NCBI GenBank assembly: GCA_021791195.1
Contig: JAJYXB010000013.1
Location: 1 to 64,000, forward strand
Direction: 5' to 3'
DNA: 64,000 nucleotides
Origin: Actinomycetes bacterium
GTDB lineage: Bacteria > Actinomycetota > Thermoleophilia > BMS3ABIN01
Below the pieces are notes generated by a model. It saw only the letters and a list, made by a program, of their open reading frames with translations. It was not told where the DNA came from and made no database searches. The translations under genes were made by a program, and so were the position numbers. Shown here piece after piece: positions 43,020 through 52,395 of this stretch. Numbering within the stretch: the first letter of the stretch is position 1; every line of letters starts with the position of its first letter.

Positions 43020-44905
43020 AATTTTTCACCTTCAGCTCGCTTCGCAGGTTTTCCTATGCAATTCCTCCAGCCGCCGGTTTTTTCGCTGGCGCTGTATTTG
43101 GTTCAGCTTTTACTGAGCCAAAACCTCATCTTAGCCCCGCGTTCATGCTTGTATCAGGATTTGTGGGCGCAGCTCTGCTGACTGCCCTTTGGCTGACAGT
43201 TTCATTTCTCGTTGCCATCAAAAACGGTAAAGGTAAACTTGCTCGCCGATTAAGCGTTTGGTTTGGGGTTGGTATGTTGCCACTCATCTCCTTTTCCCCT
43301 TACCTAATCCATCGGTCGGGATTAAATGAGATATCTGAGGAATTGCCGCCGCTGGGCGCCCGCTACGCGGCTACCGCTTTGATGCTGTTATCACTTCTAC
43401 TGATTTTTGTGCTGCTACGCCTCGTTCTGACCAGAGGAAAAAACAGCAAGATCTATCTGTTTCTAACTTCGCATCCTGTTTTAACACTTACGTTTATGGC
43501 AATTGCATGGCTGGCTGTTTTTCTCCCCATGGATGTTCTCAAGAATCAATACATGCAAGTCACCACGGTCAACAGCGCGGCTTTTCACGACGGGATGACC
43601 CATGTTTTTGACAGCCGTGGCTTCATGTATAGTTCATTGATTTACGGCAGCGGCGCCTCACTGTTCGCGGTCCACATCAACGCCGTTTTATTGCTGATAT
43701 TGCCATTATTCCGCCTTTGGCCAGACCCCCGATCGTTGCTATTTATTTCAGATGTGGCGCTTGCTGCGAGCGTGTTCCCTCTTTACCTTATCGCTCGCAT
43801 GCATTTCACAAAAGGCCTGAGCCTGTTACTTGCCTTGATGCTGATATTACATCCCACGCTGACCGCGCAACCAGGCCGATCTGACTTTTCCGAACTCAGG
43901 TTCATGCCAGTCTTGTTCTTAACCGCCGTTTACTTATTTGAGAAGAAGCGATTCTGGTGGTTTATGGGTATTTGCGCGCTAATGATGACTATACGCGAAG
44001 ACATGGGAATTTTCGTCGCCTTCTTCGGGATTTATGCTTTGATACGCCATTATCCACGAAGGTGGGTCCTGTCGTCCCTGGGTGCTGGACTCGCCGCATT
44101 TTTGTTTTTGGGAGCAGCCCTGCTCCCCCATCTTAGCCCAGGTGATAGCGCAATTCGCGTATCTGTCCGTTATTCCCACCTGGGCTCCAGTGGCAGCGAT
44201 ATCGTCAAAACAATCTTTTTCAGGCCCTGGAAGGTATTTCAGGCGGCTTTTGCAGGGCCTTCACACATTGGTGTAGCTTATGGCATTTTTCTCACATTCG
44301 GGCTGGGCATTGCCTTCTTGTCAGGCGCGATAATACTTGCCATTCCTGCAGTTGCCGAACTAATGCTTCAAAATACAACTAATTTCGCAAACTTTATGGC
44401 TCTACCGACTGTGCCAATCATGATGGTAGCCTTCATCTTTGGCCTCGACCGGTTTGATCGAATTGTCACGCGGCGTTGGAAAATTGACGCTGGCCGGGTT
44501 GCATTGATCACAGCAACCGTCATGTTCTTTTTAAGCATCTCTGCTTTCCATACCTGGTTCAATCCTGACATGTACCGGCCACGATACAATTACGATGCCG
44601 CTATCAAGGCTTTTAATATGGTCCCTGACAACGCAAAATTGATGATGCCGGAATATATGCTCGCCGATGGCAAACCCAACCAGACATTAAGAGGTTTCCA
44701 CCAGATCGTTTATCAAAATGAACTGAAAGGCAAATTTAATCTAACCGAAGATTACGTTATTATCGATCGACGTATTCCAAATCGAGATGCGAGAAACCAA
44801 TACTACCGAGGTCTGGCTGAAGTAACAAATTTATTAAATAACTCGAGTAACTTCACATGTGTATTTTCTCAAAACGATATCGAGCTATGGATTAGAAACC
44901 GGTAG
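43016..44905 (+). CDS. DUF2079 family polytopic membrane protein
   Basis: The 629-residue protein has about 12 hydrophobic segments and the DUF2079 features HPTLTAQPGRSDFSELRFMP, REDMGIFVAFFGIYAL and RVSVRYSHLG. DUF2079 proteins resemble GT-C glycosyltransferases but have no proven reaction. A C-terminal soluble part (about 520-629) has VPDNAKLMMPEYMLAD. The gene is translationally coupled to the B2-like gene, yet its base composition drops clearly towards AT. That suggests a different origin or later arrival. Confidence 0.82.
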   Translation: MKFFTFSSLRRFSYAIPPAAGFFAGAVFGSAFTEPKPHLSPAFMLVSGFVGAALLTALWLTVSFLVAIKNGKGKLARRLSVWFGVGMLPLISFSPYLIHRSGLNEISEELPPLGARYAATALMLLSLLLIFVLLRLVLTRGKNSKIYLFLTSHPVLTLTFMAIAWLAVFLPMDVLKNQYMQVTTVNSAAFHDGMTHVFDSRGFMYSSLIYGSGASLFAVHINAVLLLILPLFRLWPDPRSLLFISDVALAASVFPLYLIARMHFTKGLSLLLALMLILHPTLTAQPGRSDFSELRFMPVLFLTAVYLFEKKRFWWFMGICALMMTIREDMGIFVAFFGIYALIRHYPRRWVLSSLGAGLAAFLFLGAALLPHLSPGDSAIRVSVRYSHLGSSGSDIVKTIFFRPWKVFQAAFAGPSHIGVAYGIFLTFGLGIAFLSGAIILAIPAVAELMLQNTTNFANFMALPTVPIMMVAFIFGLDRFDRIVTRRWKIDAGRVALITATVMFFLSISAFHTWFNPDMYRPRYNYDAAIKAFNMVPDNAKLMMPEYMLADGKPNQTLRGFHQIVYQNELKGKFNLTEDYVIIDRRIPNRDARNQYYRGLAEVTNLLNNSSNFTCVFSQNDIELWIRNR

Positions 44906-45097
44906 TATTTGCAAAAGAACCTCTGAATAACGTATCAATCAAACCGGATTGACGACGCGATGAACCAAATATCTTTTGCTGTATTAGCCGAAAATATTGG
45001 GCAATTCGCCCAGCAGAAAGGTCAAAGCAGAAGCTGAATATGTCGGTATAATTGGGACTTATAACCGGGTGCCCAAGTCAGCTCTGGTCGTCTGCCG

Positions 45098-46924
45098 TTA
45101 ATTATTCGGATAGTGGACGGAATTTCCGTCTGAAGTTAAGCCCTGGCCCGAGAAACTTGTGCTGAAATTACTGATACCGTTCGGTACCTTCCACTGAACC
45201 GTGAAAGCCGCATTGCCGCCTTCGGCTACGCTGCCGACCTGCAATGGCATTTTTGTGACGCCGTAGGCACCGCCGGAACCCCGCACGCCGGTGATGGTCA
45301 GGGCATTGACACTACCTGGTCCGTGGTTATCAACGCGGAGATCAACGGTAATAATCCTGCTCTGATAGTCGCTAAAATTTGCCCAATAAGTTTTTGTTTG
45401 GGACAAACTTAGACTGGGGGCCGCGGTGACTGTCGACTTGTACTGGTCGGAAAGCGTTTTTGTAATATCAAGATATGTGCTGCCGTAATTCACGCTATCC
45501 TCGATATGAGTATTTTCGTTGTACTCATTCCAGCTTGTGATCATGACCCAGTCTGGCTGGTTGTCAAGAACCGTTTGCCACATCTGCCGGTATGTATCGC
45601 CACCATTGCGTGGAACTACTACGCCCGGTGAATTTAGCCGCGTTGTATCCTCACCCGGAACGACCGTTCCCATCCAAAGTTTGCGCTGAGCGGTGGGGTC
45701 GGTCATTAACGAATATGTTTTAGTTGCAACTGAATTGGTTGACATAAACCAGGGAATGTTTGTAAAAACCGACGGATTATAGGTATCCAATCCATCAAAA
45801 GCCGTCAAATACCTGGGGTCGACGCTGTCAGCCATATAGAAAGCGTCTATTCCCTTCGCGTGCAGATCATCGAATATCTGCTTCCACTGATCCGGACTCA
45901 AGCCTCCATTGATGTTGGGATCGCGGCTTGTATTACCAGCCCAGTAAATAAATACCACCGGAACCTGCCTGACTGTGCCGTCAGGCATTTTCTTAGCCAT
46001 TTTTAAATAGCTTGGGGCAGTTCCAAAGTTCTGAACGATGTACGTAATCCATTGTTCAAGATATGCTGGATCTGGCTTGCAGCTGGAGTCAGGCAGACAC
46101 GACCAGCTATGCTTTGCGTTTGCCACCCTTGTTTCCAGGTAAACTGCCACTTTGAAATCGTGGCGCTGATTGGCGACATCCAGAAGCGTTCTGAACCGTG
46201 TGTCCGAATAGGTGCTCCCTGTACCCTGCCACGACGCGAGAAAGCCGTCGATGCCATGTGAGGTTGCTTCATTCACAATCCCATTTACGTCACTGAATGA
46301 TGCTGAATCGTAGGGCGTAACCGGCTTATCAATATGTATTGCATTCGGGTCTGTTGGCCAGGTGGTCCAGCTGTCAAGCTGGTACCAGGGATAGTACACA
46401 GCAAACACATGTTTTGGCCCCATGCTGCCTATATTCAGTGGCCCATTTTGAGATTCGGCATTGCCGCCAATTGAAATCTGTGCCTGGTTTCCATCCGGAG
46501 CGGTATCATCCCCGCTCGCCAGCAAAACTGGGTTGCTCAGATTATTGACATTATAAATGTCCACATGAGTTGTTTCCCCCCATCCTTTGTCAATCTTCCA
46601 CGTCCCGACCGTGGCAGTACCTGGGGTCACCAGTAGATCATATTGCACGCTGGCTCTGCTGCCAGCAACATTTTTACCAATAAAGACGCTGGTTGAGTCG
46701 GTCAGGGTATTTTGGGCATTGCCGGTCGTTAGAGAGCCTTTTGATGTGACAATTGTCTCACCCGCAGGCACCGTCAAACGACTCCAGTCAGATGTGGTCG
46801 TCATGACCACGCGTATTCGGTTCACCTGCTGCCCGGAATCATTCGCCGCGGCAAAAGCGCTGGTAACTCCACTGAAAACCAGCATGAAAGAGGCCAGGAA
46901 AAATATGACCAGCGTCCTTTTCAA
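45098..46924 (-). CDS. Secreted GH99/GH71-like glycoside hydrolase under c-di-GMP riboswitch
   Basis: I start at TTG 46924, six nt after GGAGGA, giving 608 residues. Residues 1-26 are a signal peptide (LVIFFLASFMLVFSG, cleavage near AFAA). The catalytic region has HVFAVYYPWYQLDSWTTWP, GIDGFLASWQGTGSTYSD and VMITSWNEYNENTHIED, as in GH99/GH71-like endo-acting mannosidase or glucanase relatives. A C-terminal beta-sandwich (about 505-608) may bind sugar or the wall. It is the last gene after a glycosyltransferase pair but has its own aptamer leader. A likely role is trimming or releasing surface polysaccharide. Confidence 0.82.
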   Translation of the reverse strand: MKRTLVIFFLASFMLVFSGVTSAFAAANDSGQQVNRIRVVMTTTSDWSRLTVPAGETIVTSKGSLTTGNAQNTLTDSTSVFIGKNVAGSRASVQYDLLVTPGTATVGTWKIDKGWGETTHVDIYNVNNLSNPVLLASGDDTAPDGNQAQISIGGNAESQNGPLNIGSMGPKHVFAVYYPWYQLDSWTTWPTDPNAIHIDKPVTPYDSASFSDVNGIVNEATSHGIDGFLASWQGTGSTYSDTRFRTLLDVANQRHDFKVAVYLETRVANAKHSWSCLPDSSCKPDPAYLEQWITYIVQNFGTAPSYLKMAKKMPDGTVRQVPVVFIYWAGNTSRDPNINGGLSPDQWKQIFDDLHAKGIDAFYMADSVDPRYLTAFDGLDTYNPSVFTNIPWFMSTNSVATKTYSLMTDPTAQRKLWMGTVVPGEDTTRLNSPGVVVPRNGGDTYRQMWQTVLDNQPDWVMITSWNEYNENTHIEDSVNYGSTYLDITKTLSDQYKSTVTAAPSLSLSQTKTYWANFSDYQSRIITVDLRVDNHGPGSVNALTITGVRGSGGAYGVTKMPLQVGSVAEGGNAAFTVQWKVPNGISNFSTSFSGQGLTSDGNSVHYPNN

Positions 46925-46934
46925 CGCCACTCCT

Positions 46935-46971
46935 CCAAGTGTTTAATTATGCCGAAAAGGAAAACGCTTGG
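46935..46971 (-). promoter_or_regulatory. Possible expression-platform hairpin of the c-di-GMP riboswitch
   Basis: On the minus strand CCAAGCGTTT can pair with AAACACTTGG with one C-A mismatch. The 3' arm covers the first two G of the GGAGGA ribosome site of the glycosidase-like gene, so folding would reduce translation. Confidence 0.4.
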
Positions 46972-46980
46972 ATAAAGCAG

Positions 46981-47063
46981 CCTCCTCCGGCAACCCGGCT
47001 AACTGCCTGGCGGCAGTCCCGTGGCTTTGCGCCCCCGCCTCGCGGCGGGTTTGCCCTGGAGCC
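46981..47063 (-). promoter_or_regulatory. Cyclic di-GMP-I (GEMM-I) riboswitch
   Basis: On the minus strand the sequence runs CTCCAGGGCAAACC, then a P2 stem CCCGCC/GGCGGG closed by a GCGA tetraloop, GGCGCAAAGCCACGGG, a P3 stem ACTGCC/GGCAGT, and AGCCGGGTTGCCGGAG. These are the conserved blocks of the GEMM-I class in the right order and spacing. CTCC and GGAG close P1. The aptamer lies 49 nt past the stop of the glycosyltransferase gene (47112) and about 57 nt before the start of the secreted glycosidase-like gene. Confidence 0.95.
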
Positions 47064-47111
47064 TCTCCCTACAAATTGATTCGGCAGGCAAAAGGAAAGC
47101 TAAAGGTGGGG

Positions 47112-48257
47112 TTACTTCAAAGTGTCCAGATAGCTGTCAAACTTCTCAACGAAGCGGTCCCAATCATACTGCTGCACTTCTCGCGCGGCCGCTTCGCCCA
47201 TTTTTCGTGTCAGGTCGGGATCACCAGCCAGCTTCGCCATAGCTTCGGCAAAAGCACCAGCCTCCGGTTCCACCAGAAAACCAGTGATCCCGTCCTTAAC
47301 GCTTTCAGCGGGCCCGCCACGATTGACTGAAATCACTGGCTTCCCGAATCCCATCGCTTCGAGCGGAACCATGCCCCAATCCTCATTCAGGCTGGGAAAG
47401 AGCAGGCAGTAGCTGGAGGCATATATCTGTCGCAATTCCTCGTCGGACGGATTTCGCAGGAATATGACATCATTACCGGTTCCCGCACGGCTAACAAGAC
47501 TTTGAAAATATTCCTCACTGCGTGGTTCGACAAGGCCCGCGATCCGAAGTTGAAAGTCGGCAAACTGTGGGCATTTTCGTTTGAATTCATGGAACGAATC
47601 GATTGCCAGCTCCACATTTTTGAACCATTTAATGCGCCCGGCGACCACGAAATATTTTTGATAATCCCATCTGGGCTTCATCAATGACGTGTCGAGGCCC
47701 GGATGCAATACTTTCACCTTCTCTGGCGGAGCAAGGCGAGCATTAATGATCCTTTTTCGCACCTCTTCGCTGTTGGCAAACGTGTAATAATAGTTCTTCC
47801 ACGCCCGGGCATCCAAAAATCTGAATACGGCGGAAAAAAACAAGAAAGCGGGAGTCAGGTTCCTGTGATTTTCCAGATATCTCTTACGGGTGAACGGATC
47901 GTGAATGACTTTCATTGGCGTGTGACAATAACAAATTACCGGAACACTGTGGTTACGGAAAGTAATAAAATCTCCAAGCCCTTCTGAACTTACAACCAAA
48001 GCCTGAAAACCGGCGAGATCGATTTTCTGTGTCAGAATTTTCAAGGCGGCACTGCTAACGGCAGAATATTTGCGACTGACCGGCACCCGGGAGAGTTCGA
48101 CTATTTTCAGTTGTCTAAATTCAGGGTAAGTCTGTTCGGCGAAATAATGACTGGTAAAAATTGTCCAGTCATGCCGGCTGCGGCACGCCAGTTCGAGAAT
48201 CGTCCGCTCCGCGCCTGACGTCAGATAAATCCATGGATAATATAGGGCGATCTTCAC
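47112..48257 (-). CDS. Glycosyltransferase family 4
   Basis: The 381-residue protein has the GT-B fold pattern: LTSGAERTILELA at the start, VVAGRIKWFKNVELAI and PSLNEDWGMVPLEAMGFGKPVIS, where E-x7-E contacts the sugar nucleotide, followed by GGPAESVKDGITG. It probably adds a hexose to a polysaccharide intermediate. The GTG start overlaps the GT2 stop by four bases. The donor and acceptor cannot be read from the sequence. Confidence 0.9.
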   Translation of the reverse strand: MKIALYYPWIYLTSGAERTILELACRSRHDWTIFTSHYFAEQTYPEFRQLKIVELSRVPVSRKYSAVSSAALKILTQKIDLAGFQALVVSSEGLGDFITFRNHSVPVICYCHTPMKVIHDPFTRKRYLENHRNLTPAFLFFSAVFRFLDARAWKNYYYTFANSEEVRKRIINARLAPPEKVKVLHPGLDTSLMKPRWDYQKYFVVAGRIKWFKNVELAIDSFHEFKRKCPQFADFQLRIAGLVEPRSEEYFQSLVSRAGTGNDVIFLRNPSDEELRQIYASSYCLLFPSLNEDWGMVPLEAMGFGKPVISVNRGGPAESVKDGITGFLVEPEAGAFAEAMAKLAGDPDLTRKMGEAAAREVQQYDWDRFVEKFDSYLDTLK

Positions 48258-49177
48258 ATTCTGGTCCCTGTCCGCCCACCGCGGGAAAACAGGCGCCTGA
48301 CCTTATCCCAACCGGAACCGTGTCCGCGCGCTGCGTCAAGCATCCAGCCGACGGACTGAACTGCGTATCCAAGCAATAGAACGGCCTGAAAGACAACAGT
48401 TGCCGGGCGGTTGTGATACTTTGAATAAAATGCGATCATGCCCTGCCTGACGGCGCCGACGGCCTTTCCTTTTTGTTTGCGCATGCTCCTGCCGGCATAA
48501 TGTTTGGCAACTGCGGCCGGCACGTAATACACCTTCCAGCCCGCCCGCTTCATCCGATAACACCAATCCACATCCTCGCAATACATGAAAACATCTGCGT
48601 CAAGAAGACCGACATCCGCCACCGCTTCTTTTCGTGCCATAAGAGCGCAGCCGCTGACCCATTCCACCAGCCGCACTTCCATATCATCCCTGTGCTCATA
48701 AAAACCCAGTGTCTTATCACCAACTTGCTGGCAAGCAGCTGGCAGGAAGAAATGAGCCAGCGCCGTTCTGATTGACTGATACCGTCCCTTGGAGCGCACC
48801 TGTAATGTTCCGTCTTCATTGATGACGCGCGGTCCGCAAATGCCCGCATCAGGATGGGCATCCATGAAATCAACCAGTCTCGGCAGCGAATGCTCGTAAA
48901 GGAGGGCGTCGTTGTTTAGTAGGAAATAATAACGGCCGCCGGCAAGCTCGATGGCCTGATTGTTTGCCCGTGAGAAACCAACGTTTTCGGTATTGCGGAT
49001 CAGCATCGCTTCCGGGAATTCCGTAGCAACCATTTCGGCGCTTTCATCGGAAGAAGCATTGTCGACGACAATGGTTTCAACGCTTAGACCGCCTTTACAA
49101 TCCTGGATGCTTTTCAGACATCCATGCAGATACTCCCGAAGATTCCAGTTGACTACAATGACAGATACGTCGTACAA
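48254..49177 (-). CDS. Glycosyltransferase family 2 (rhamnosyltransferase-like)
   Basis: The 307-residue GT-A enzyme has VSVIVVNWNLREYLHGCL, VVDNASSDESAEMV, LLNNDALLYEHSL (metal-binding region) and MYCEDVDWCYRM. This pattern is typical of rhamnosyl- or similar transferases of the WbbL type. C-terminal residues 250-270 are hydrophobic (VVFQAVLLLGYAVQ), a possible membrane contact. TTG start at 49177, six nt after AAGGA. Coupled to the GT4 gene. Confidence 0.9.
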   Translation of the reverse strand: MYDVSVIVVNWNLREYLHGCLKSIQDCKGGLSVETIVVDNASSDESAEMVATEFPEAMLIRNTENVGFSRANNQAIELAGGRYYFLLNNDALLYEHSLPRLVDFMDAHPDAGICGPRVINEDGTLQVRSKGRYQSIRTALAHFFLPAACQQVGDKTLGFYEHRDDMEVRLVEWVSGCALMARKEAVADVGLLDADVFMYCEDVDWCYRMKRAGWKVYYVPAAVAKHYAGRSMRKQKGKAVGAVRQGMIAFYSKYHNRPATVVFQAVLLLGYAVQSVGWMLDAARGHGSGWDKVRRLFSRGGRTGTRM

Positions 49178-49206
49178 ACTATTTCCTTATTCCTATTTCT
49201 TGACAT

Positions 49207-49878
49207 CTACAGGTGTAATCTATTATTTGACATTGGCTTTGAATAAACCATAAAGGACTTTGTTAAGCCTAAGAACTTCTCATTAACAATTATTGCCTCA
49301 GAAAAGAGCTCTCTCAACTCTTTGCCCGTTAGAAGCCTCACTGACTCCACAAGCTCCACAGCCGTTTGCAATTCCGGATTGTGCAATTTATAGCGCCTGC
49401 CAATATAATCAAATTTCAGAAGAGCAGTTTGTAATTTGTGTGGTAAATAATGAAACAGCGGCAGACGAAAATGAGTTTCAAACGGAAAGTAATAATTCGG
49501 TGTTTGTAGAAAATATCCGCTACCAACCCTTTTGATTTCTTGAGCCATTCTACGTTGCTGCTTGAAATCGCCTACGTGCTCGATTACCGAATTAGAAAAG
49601 ACAACGTCAAATTCGTTATCTTGGAATTCAGCCATGTCGCAAGCATCCCCGACATGGCTGGTGAACCGTGGATGAATCGTTTCAGTATCGGTTAAATTAA
49701 GAAGCACGATCTCGAGGCGGTCTAGCTCCTCGGAATCGATAGCCTCCCAAAAAAAGCGAGTGCCCCCCACATCAAGCACCCGCAGAAATTTCCCTGTTTG
49801 TAAGAAGAGGGAAATAAATAGATTGAATCTTCTTTTTCTAAAGTCTGTTGATTTAAGCCGAATTCTTTTCACGTACAC
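49207..49878 (-). CDS. SAM-dependent methyltransferase, class I
   Basis: The 223-residue protein has motif I LRVLDVGG, the Asp-containing GDACDMAEF and VVFSNSVIEHVGDF, a Methyltransf_11 pattern. The first 35 residues are basic. In this setting it could methylate a sugar or cap a polysaccharide, but a lipid or quinone substrate is not excluded. GTG start at 49878 after AAGG. It is divergent from the radical SAM gene across 156 nt. Confidence 0.82.
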   Translation of the reverse strand: MYVKRIRLKSTDFRKRRFNLFISLFLQTGKFLRVLDVGGTRFFWEAIDSEELDRLEIVLLNLTDTETIHPRFTSHVGDACDMAEFQDNEFDVVFSNSVIEHVGDFKQQRRMAQEIKRVGSGYFLQTPNYYFPFETHFRLPLFHYLPHKLQTALLKFDYIGRRYKLHNPELQTAVELVESVRLLTGKELRELFSEAIIVNEKFLGLTKSFMVYSKPMSNNRLHL

Positions 49879-50034
49879 ATGCCTTATCTCATTTAAGAGG
49901 ATGATATCAAAATCTTGAAATTTTGGTTTTTCCCGCTCCTGAGCATGGATGGATGAATAAACTACTTGCCAGTAGAGAGTTACTCTTCACAGTGCTATCA
50001 TGCTTGAAGGACTAACCTTCCGTGGAGCCCCATT

Positions 50035-51210
50035 ATGTTCCCAAAAGGAGAAATGCTGAGCAATTTCATGCAGGACGCAAAAATTCTTGCAGGCATTGTC
50101 TCGCGACGCGTTCTGACCGGCCCCCACTCCGTCCAAATTAGCATCGTCGACGCTTGCAATTACCGTTGCATCATGTGCTGGGAGCATTCCTCCGAACTCA
50201 ATGGTTTGGGCGCGGATCCCATTGCCCGCGATTATCATGAGAACAAGAAATATAAGAAGACCGTGATGGATCTTAAAGTCTTCAAGTCTCTTATTACCAG
50301 TCTTGCCAGCAGCGGTACGGGTCATATCAGCCTGGCGGGCATCGGTGAGCCTCTCATGCACAAGCACATAGTCGAAGCGATCGCCTTCGCGCGGGAGAAT
50401 GGCATCAAGGTCTGGCTCACCACGAACGGCTCACGGCTAAATCAGGATATCATGAAGGAGTTAGCCGCCTGCGGGCTTGAAGACATAAATGTCAGCATCA
50501 ACGCCGGCAATGCCGCCGAATACAGCCTTGTTCATTCCAATCAGAATAATTCGATGTATGATCAGATTATTGACCACCTGGTCTGGTTTAAGGGATATAA
50601 GCATGAACGTGGGCTGACTCAACCGCAACTCACATTGTCGAATGTAGTCTGCAATCTCAACTATCATCGCAGCGTGGAGATGATGCGGGCCGGTATCGCC
50701 ACTGGCGCCCGAAATGTCTTTTATCGTCCTATCGATGTTTACGAACAAACGCGCGACTTTGCCTTGTCTGACGCACATTTGGATGAGCTTCGAAGCTCAT
50801 TCGCTGCCTGCGAAGACCTCGCGGACAGGCATGGAATTCAAACCAATATTTCCATGTTTGAAAAACTGCTCGCATTACGCGACACACAAACGATTCCCGC
50901 ACCCTGCTTCGCCGGATGGGTGGCGCCCTTCGTGCTCGCTAACGGTGATGTAACATTTTGCTGCCTCAGCCGTGAAGTTCTGGGTAATCTTTCCGAGAGC
51001 TCTTTTGGAGATATCTGGTTTTCCTCTTCACGCCGCAGCCTGAACGAAACCGCTCTCAGGATGCATAAGACCCAGGAGGCGGTTCCGAACAGCCGCTGCC
51101 TCGGTTGCGAGCAATCCTTCCAGAACCTGAAGGTCAACCGGTTTCTCTGGCCCCTGCTTGGCAAAAGCAAGGCTTCAGGCACGGCGGCGGCCATGCGCCG
51201 GGCCGTTTAA
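50035..51210 (+). CDS. Radical SAM protein with SPASM-like C-terminal cluster region
   Basis: The 391-residue protein has the cluster motif CNYRCIMC (C41, C45, C48), GHISLAGIGEPLMHKH and a C-terminal SPASM-like set: PCFAGWVAPFVLANGDVTFCC and SRCLGCEQS. Such enzymes mature peptides or act on sugars and nucleotides. It is the only plus-strand gene in this half of the island and lies between glycosyltransferase genes. The ATG follows GGAG at 7 nt. Its stop overlaps the stop of the opposing GT4 gene (shared TTAA). A 20-residue frame just upstream is noted but unproven as a substrate. Confidence 0.88.
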   Translation: MFPKGEMLSNFMQDAKILAGIVSRRVLTGPHSVQISIVDACNYRCIMCWEHSSELNGLGADPIARDYHENKKYKKTVMDLKVFKSLITSLASSGTGHISLAGIGEPLMHKHIVEAIAFARENGIKVWLTTNGSRLNQDIMKELAACGLEDINVSINAGNAAEYSLVHSNQNNSMYDQIIDHLVWFKGYKHERGLTQPQLTLSNVVCNLNYHRSVEMMRAGIATGARNVFYRPIDVYEQTRDFALSDAHLDELRSSFAACEDLADRHGIQTNISMFEKLLALRDTQTIPAPCFAGWVAPFVLANGDVTFCCLSREVLGNLSESSFGDIWFSSSRRSLNETALRMHKTQEAVPNSRCLGCEQSFQNLKVNRFLWPLLGKSKASGTAAAMRRAV

Positions 51211-52382
51211 GGCTTTTTTCCCGCGATAGCTCCATACAGCTCTTCCATGCGGGAGACCATCAAGTCCGCCCTGTATTTGCGCTCCCATAGTTCCCGGGCA
51301 GCGACGCCCATTATCCGGCGGCGTTTTTTATCTCCCAGGAGCTGTTGGATTGCATTTGCCAGGCCTTTGGGGTCATGCGGCCGAACCAGCAAACCTGTCC
51401 GGTCCTGAATAACTATTTCCCTTACACCGCCCACTTCAGTAGCCACCATCGGCTTTCCTAGCATCGCAGCCTCCAGCAACGTCAGTGGCAACCCCTCGGA
51501 CAGCGAAGGCAAGACAACCAAGTCAGATGCGGCCATGATCCCGAGGGCATCATTGCGTCTTCCCGCGACCAGTAATCTGCCGCCAAATTTTACGTCTTGT
51601 GCTCGCCGGCGGAGCTCCGCTTCCATGGGGCCCTCGCCTACAACCAGAAAATATGTCGTCTGGTCCTGACCGGCAATAATATCAATGGCATCCAAGAGGT
51701 CTTGAGAGCCCTTGTGAAAGGCTATCCGGCCAACACATATAACTACTTTGTCCGTTTCGCTTATTCCAAAATCCATCCTGATATCTTCAATAATATTTTT
51801 ATCAAGGTCGCAATCCTCGATGCCGTTGGGCACAACGATGATTTTGTTCCCGTTTATCCTTAATGTCTTAATGAGTTCGTCACGGGTAGCATCACAAACG
51901 GCGACGATTTTTTGCGAAAGCGAGGCAGTAAGTCTGTCTATGCCCCCGTACTGAACTTTCTTCATCAGACTCACAACGGCGCCCATTTCCTCTTCATGAC
52001 CACCACTGAACTGCCTCCAAGAGCCGTGCACGCTGGCGACCATCTGGTTGCGCCTTTTCATGGAAACAGCAGCCAGCACGGTAAAGAAGTGAGCGCGCGG
52101 CCCATGGGAGTGGATGATGTCTGGCTGAAAGGAGTCGATCGTTCTCTGCACATATCTGATGGCTCGCCAGGCCAGAAAAATGTTACGCTGCGCTTTCAGC
52201 TCAAGAAAAGGAGTGGCTCTGGTCGGAATTCCCACCGCTTCAAAATCAGCCAGGACCGGCCCGTCACACAAACTCAGCAGGCAAACTTCATGCCCGCGAG
52301 CCGCCAGGCATCTGGAAAGAGTTAGCGTATGTACCGGGAGCCCACCGTACTCAGCGTTGGCAATAACTTGCAGGATTTTCAT
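51207..52382 (-). CDS. Glycosyltransferase family 4
   Basis: The 391-residue enzyme starts MKILQVIANAEYGGLPVHTL and has VICVGRIAFHKGSQDLLDAI and PSLSEGLPLTLLEAAMLGKP with the E-x7-E donor site, then GGVREIVIQDRTG. It is a second retaining GT-B enzyme of the island. It lies 13 nt after the ligase-like gene in the same direction, so it belongs to the minus-strand polysaccharide transcript. Confidence 0.9.
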   Translation of the reverse strand: MKILQVIANAEYGGLPVHTLTLSRCLAARGHEVCLLSLCDGPVLADFEAVGIPTRATPFLELKAQRNIFLAWRAIRYVQRTIDSFQPDIIHSHGPRAHFFTVLAAVSMKRRNQMVASVHGSWRQFSGGHEEEMGAVVSLMKKVQYGGIDRLTASLSQKIVAVCDATRDELIKTLRINGNKIIVVPNGIEDCDLDKNIIEDIRMDFGISETDKVVICVGRIAFHKGSQDLLDAIDIIAGQDQTTYFLVVGEGPMEAELRRRAQDVKFGGRLLVAGRRNDALGIMAASDLVVLPSLSEGLPLTLLEAAMLGKPMVATEVGGVREIVIQDRTGLLVRPHDPKGLANAIQQLLGDKKRRRIMGVAARELWERKYRADLMVSRMEELYGAIAGKKP

Positions 52383-52395
52383 CTGGGGGCAACCG

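Noticed and set aside
44960-45037. 25-codon frame (MNQISFAVLAENIG) after the DUF2079 gene as a RiPP precursor
   Set aside because: It has no good ribosome site, no lasso or other known leader-core pattern, and sits in a convergent spacer.
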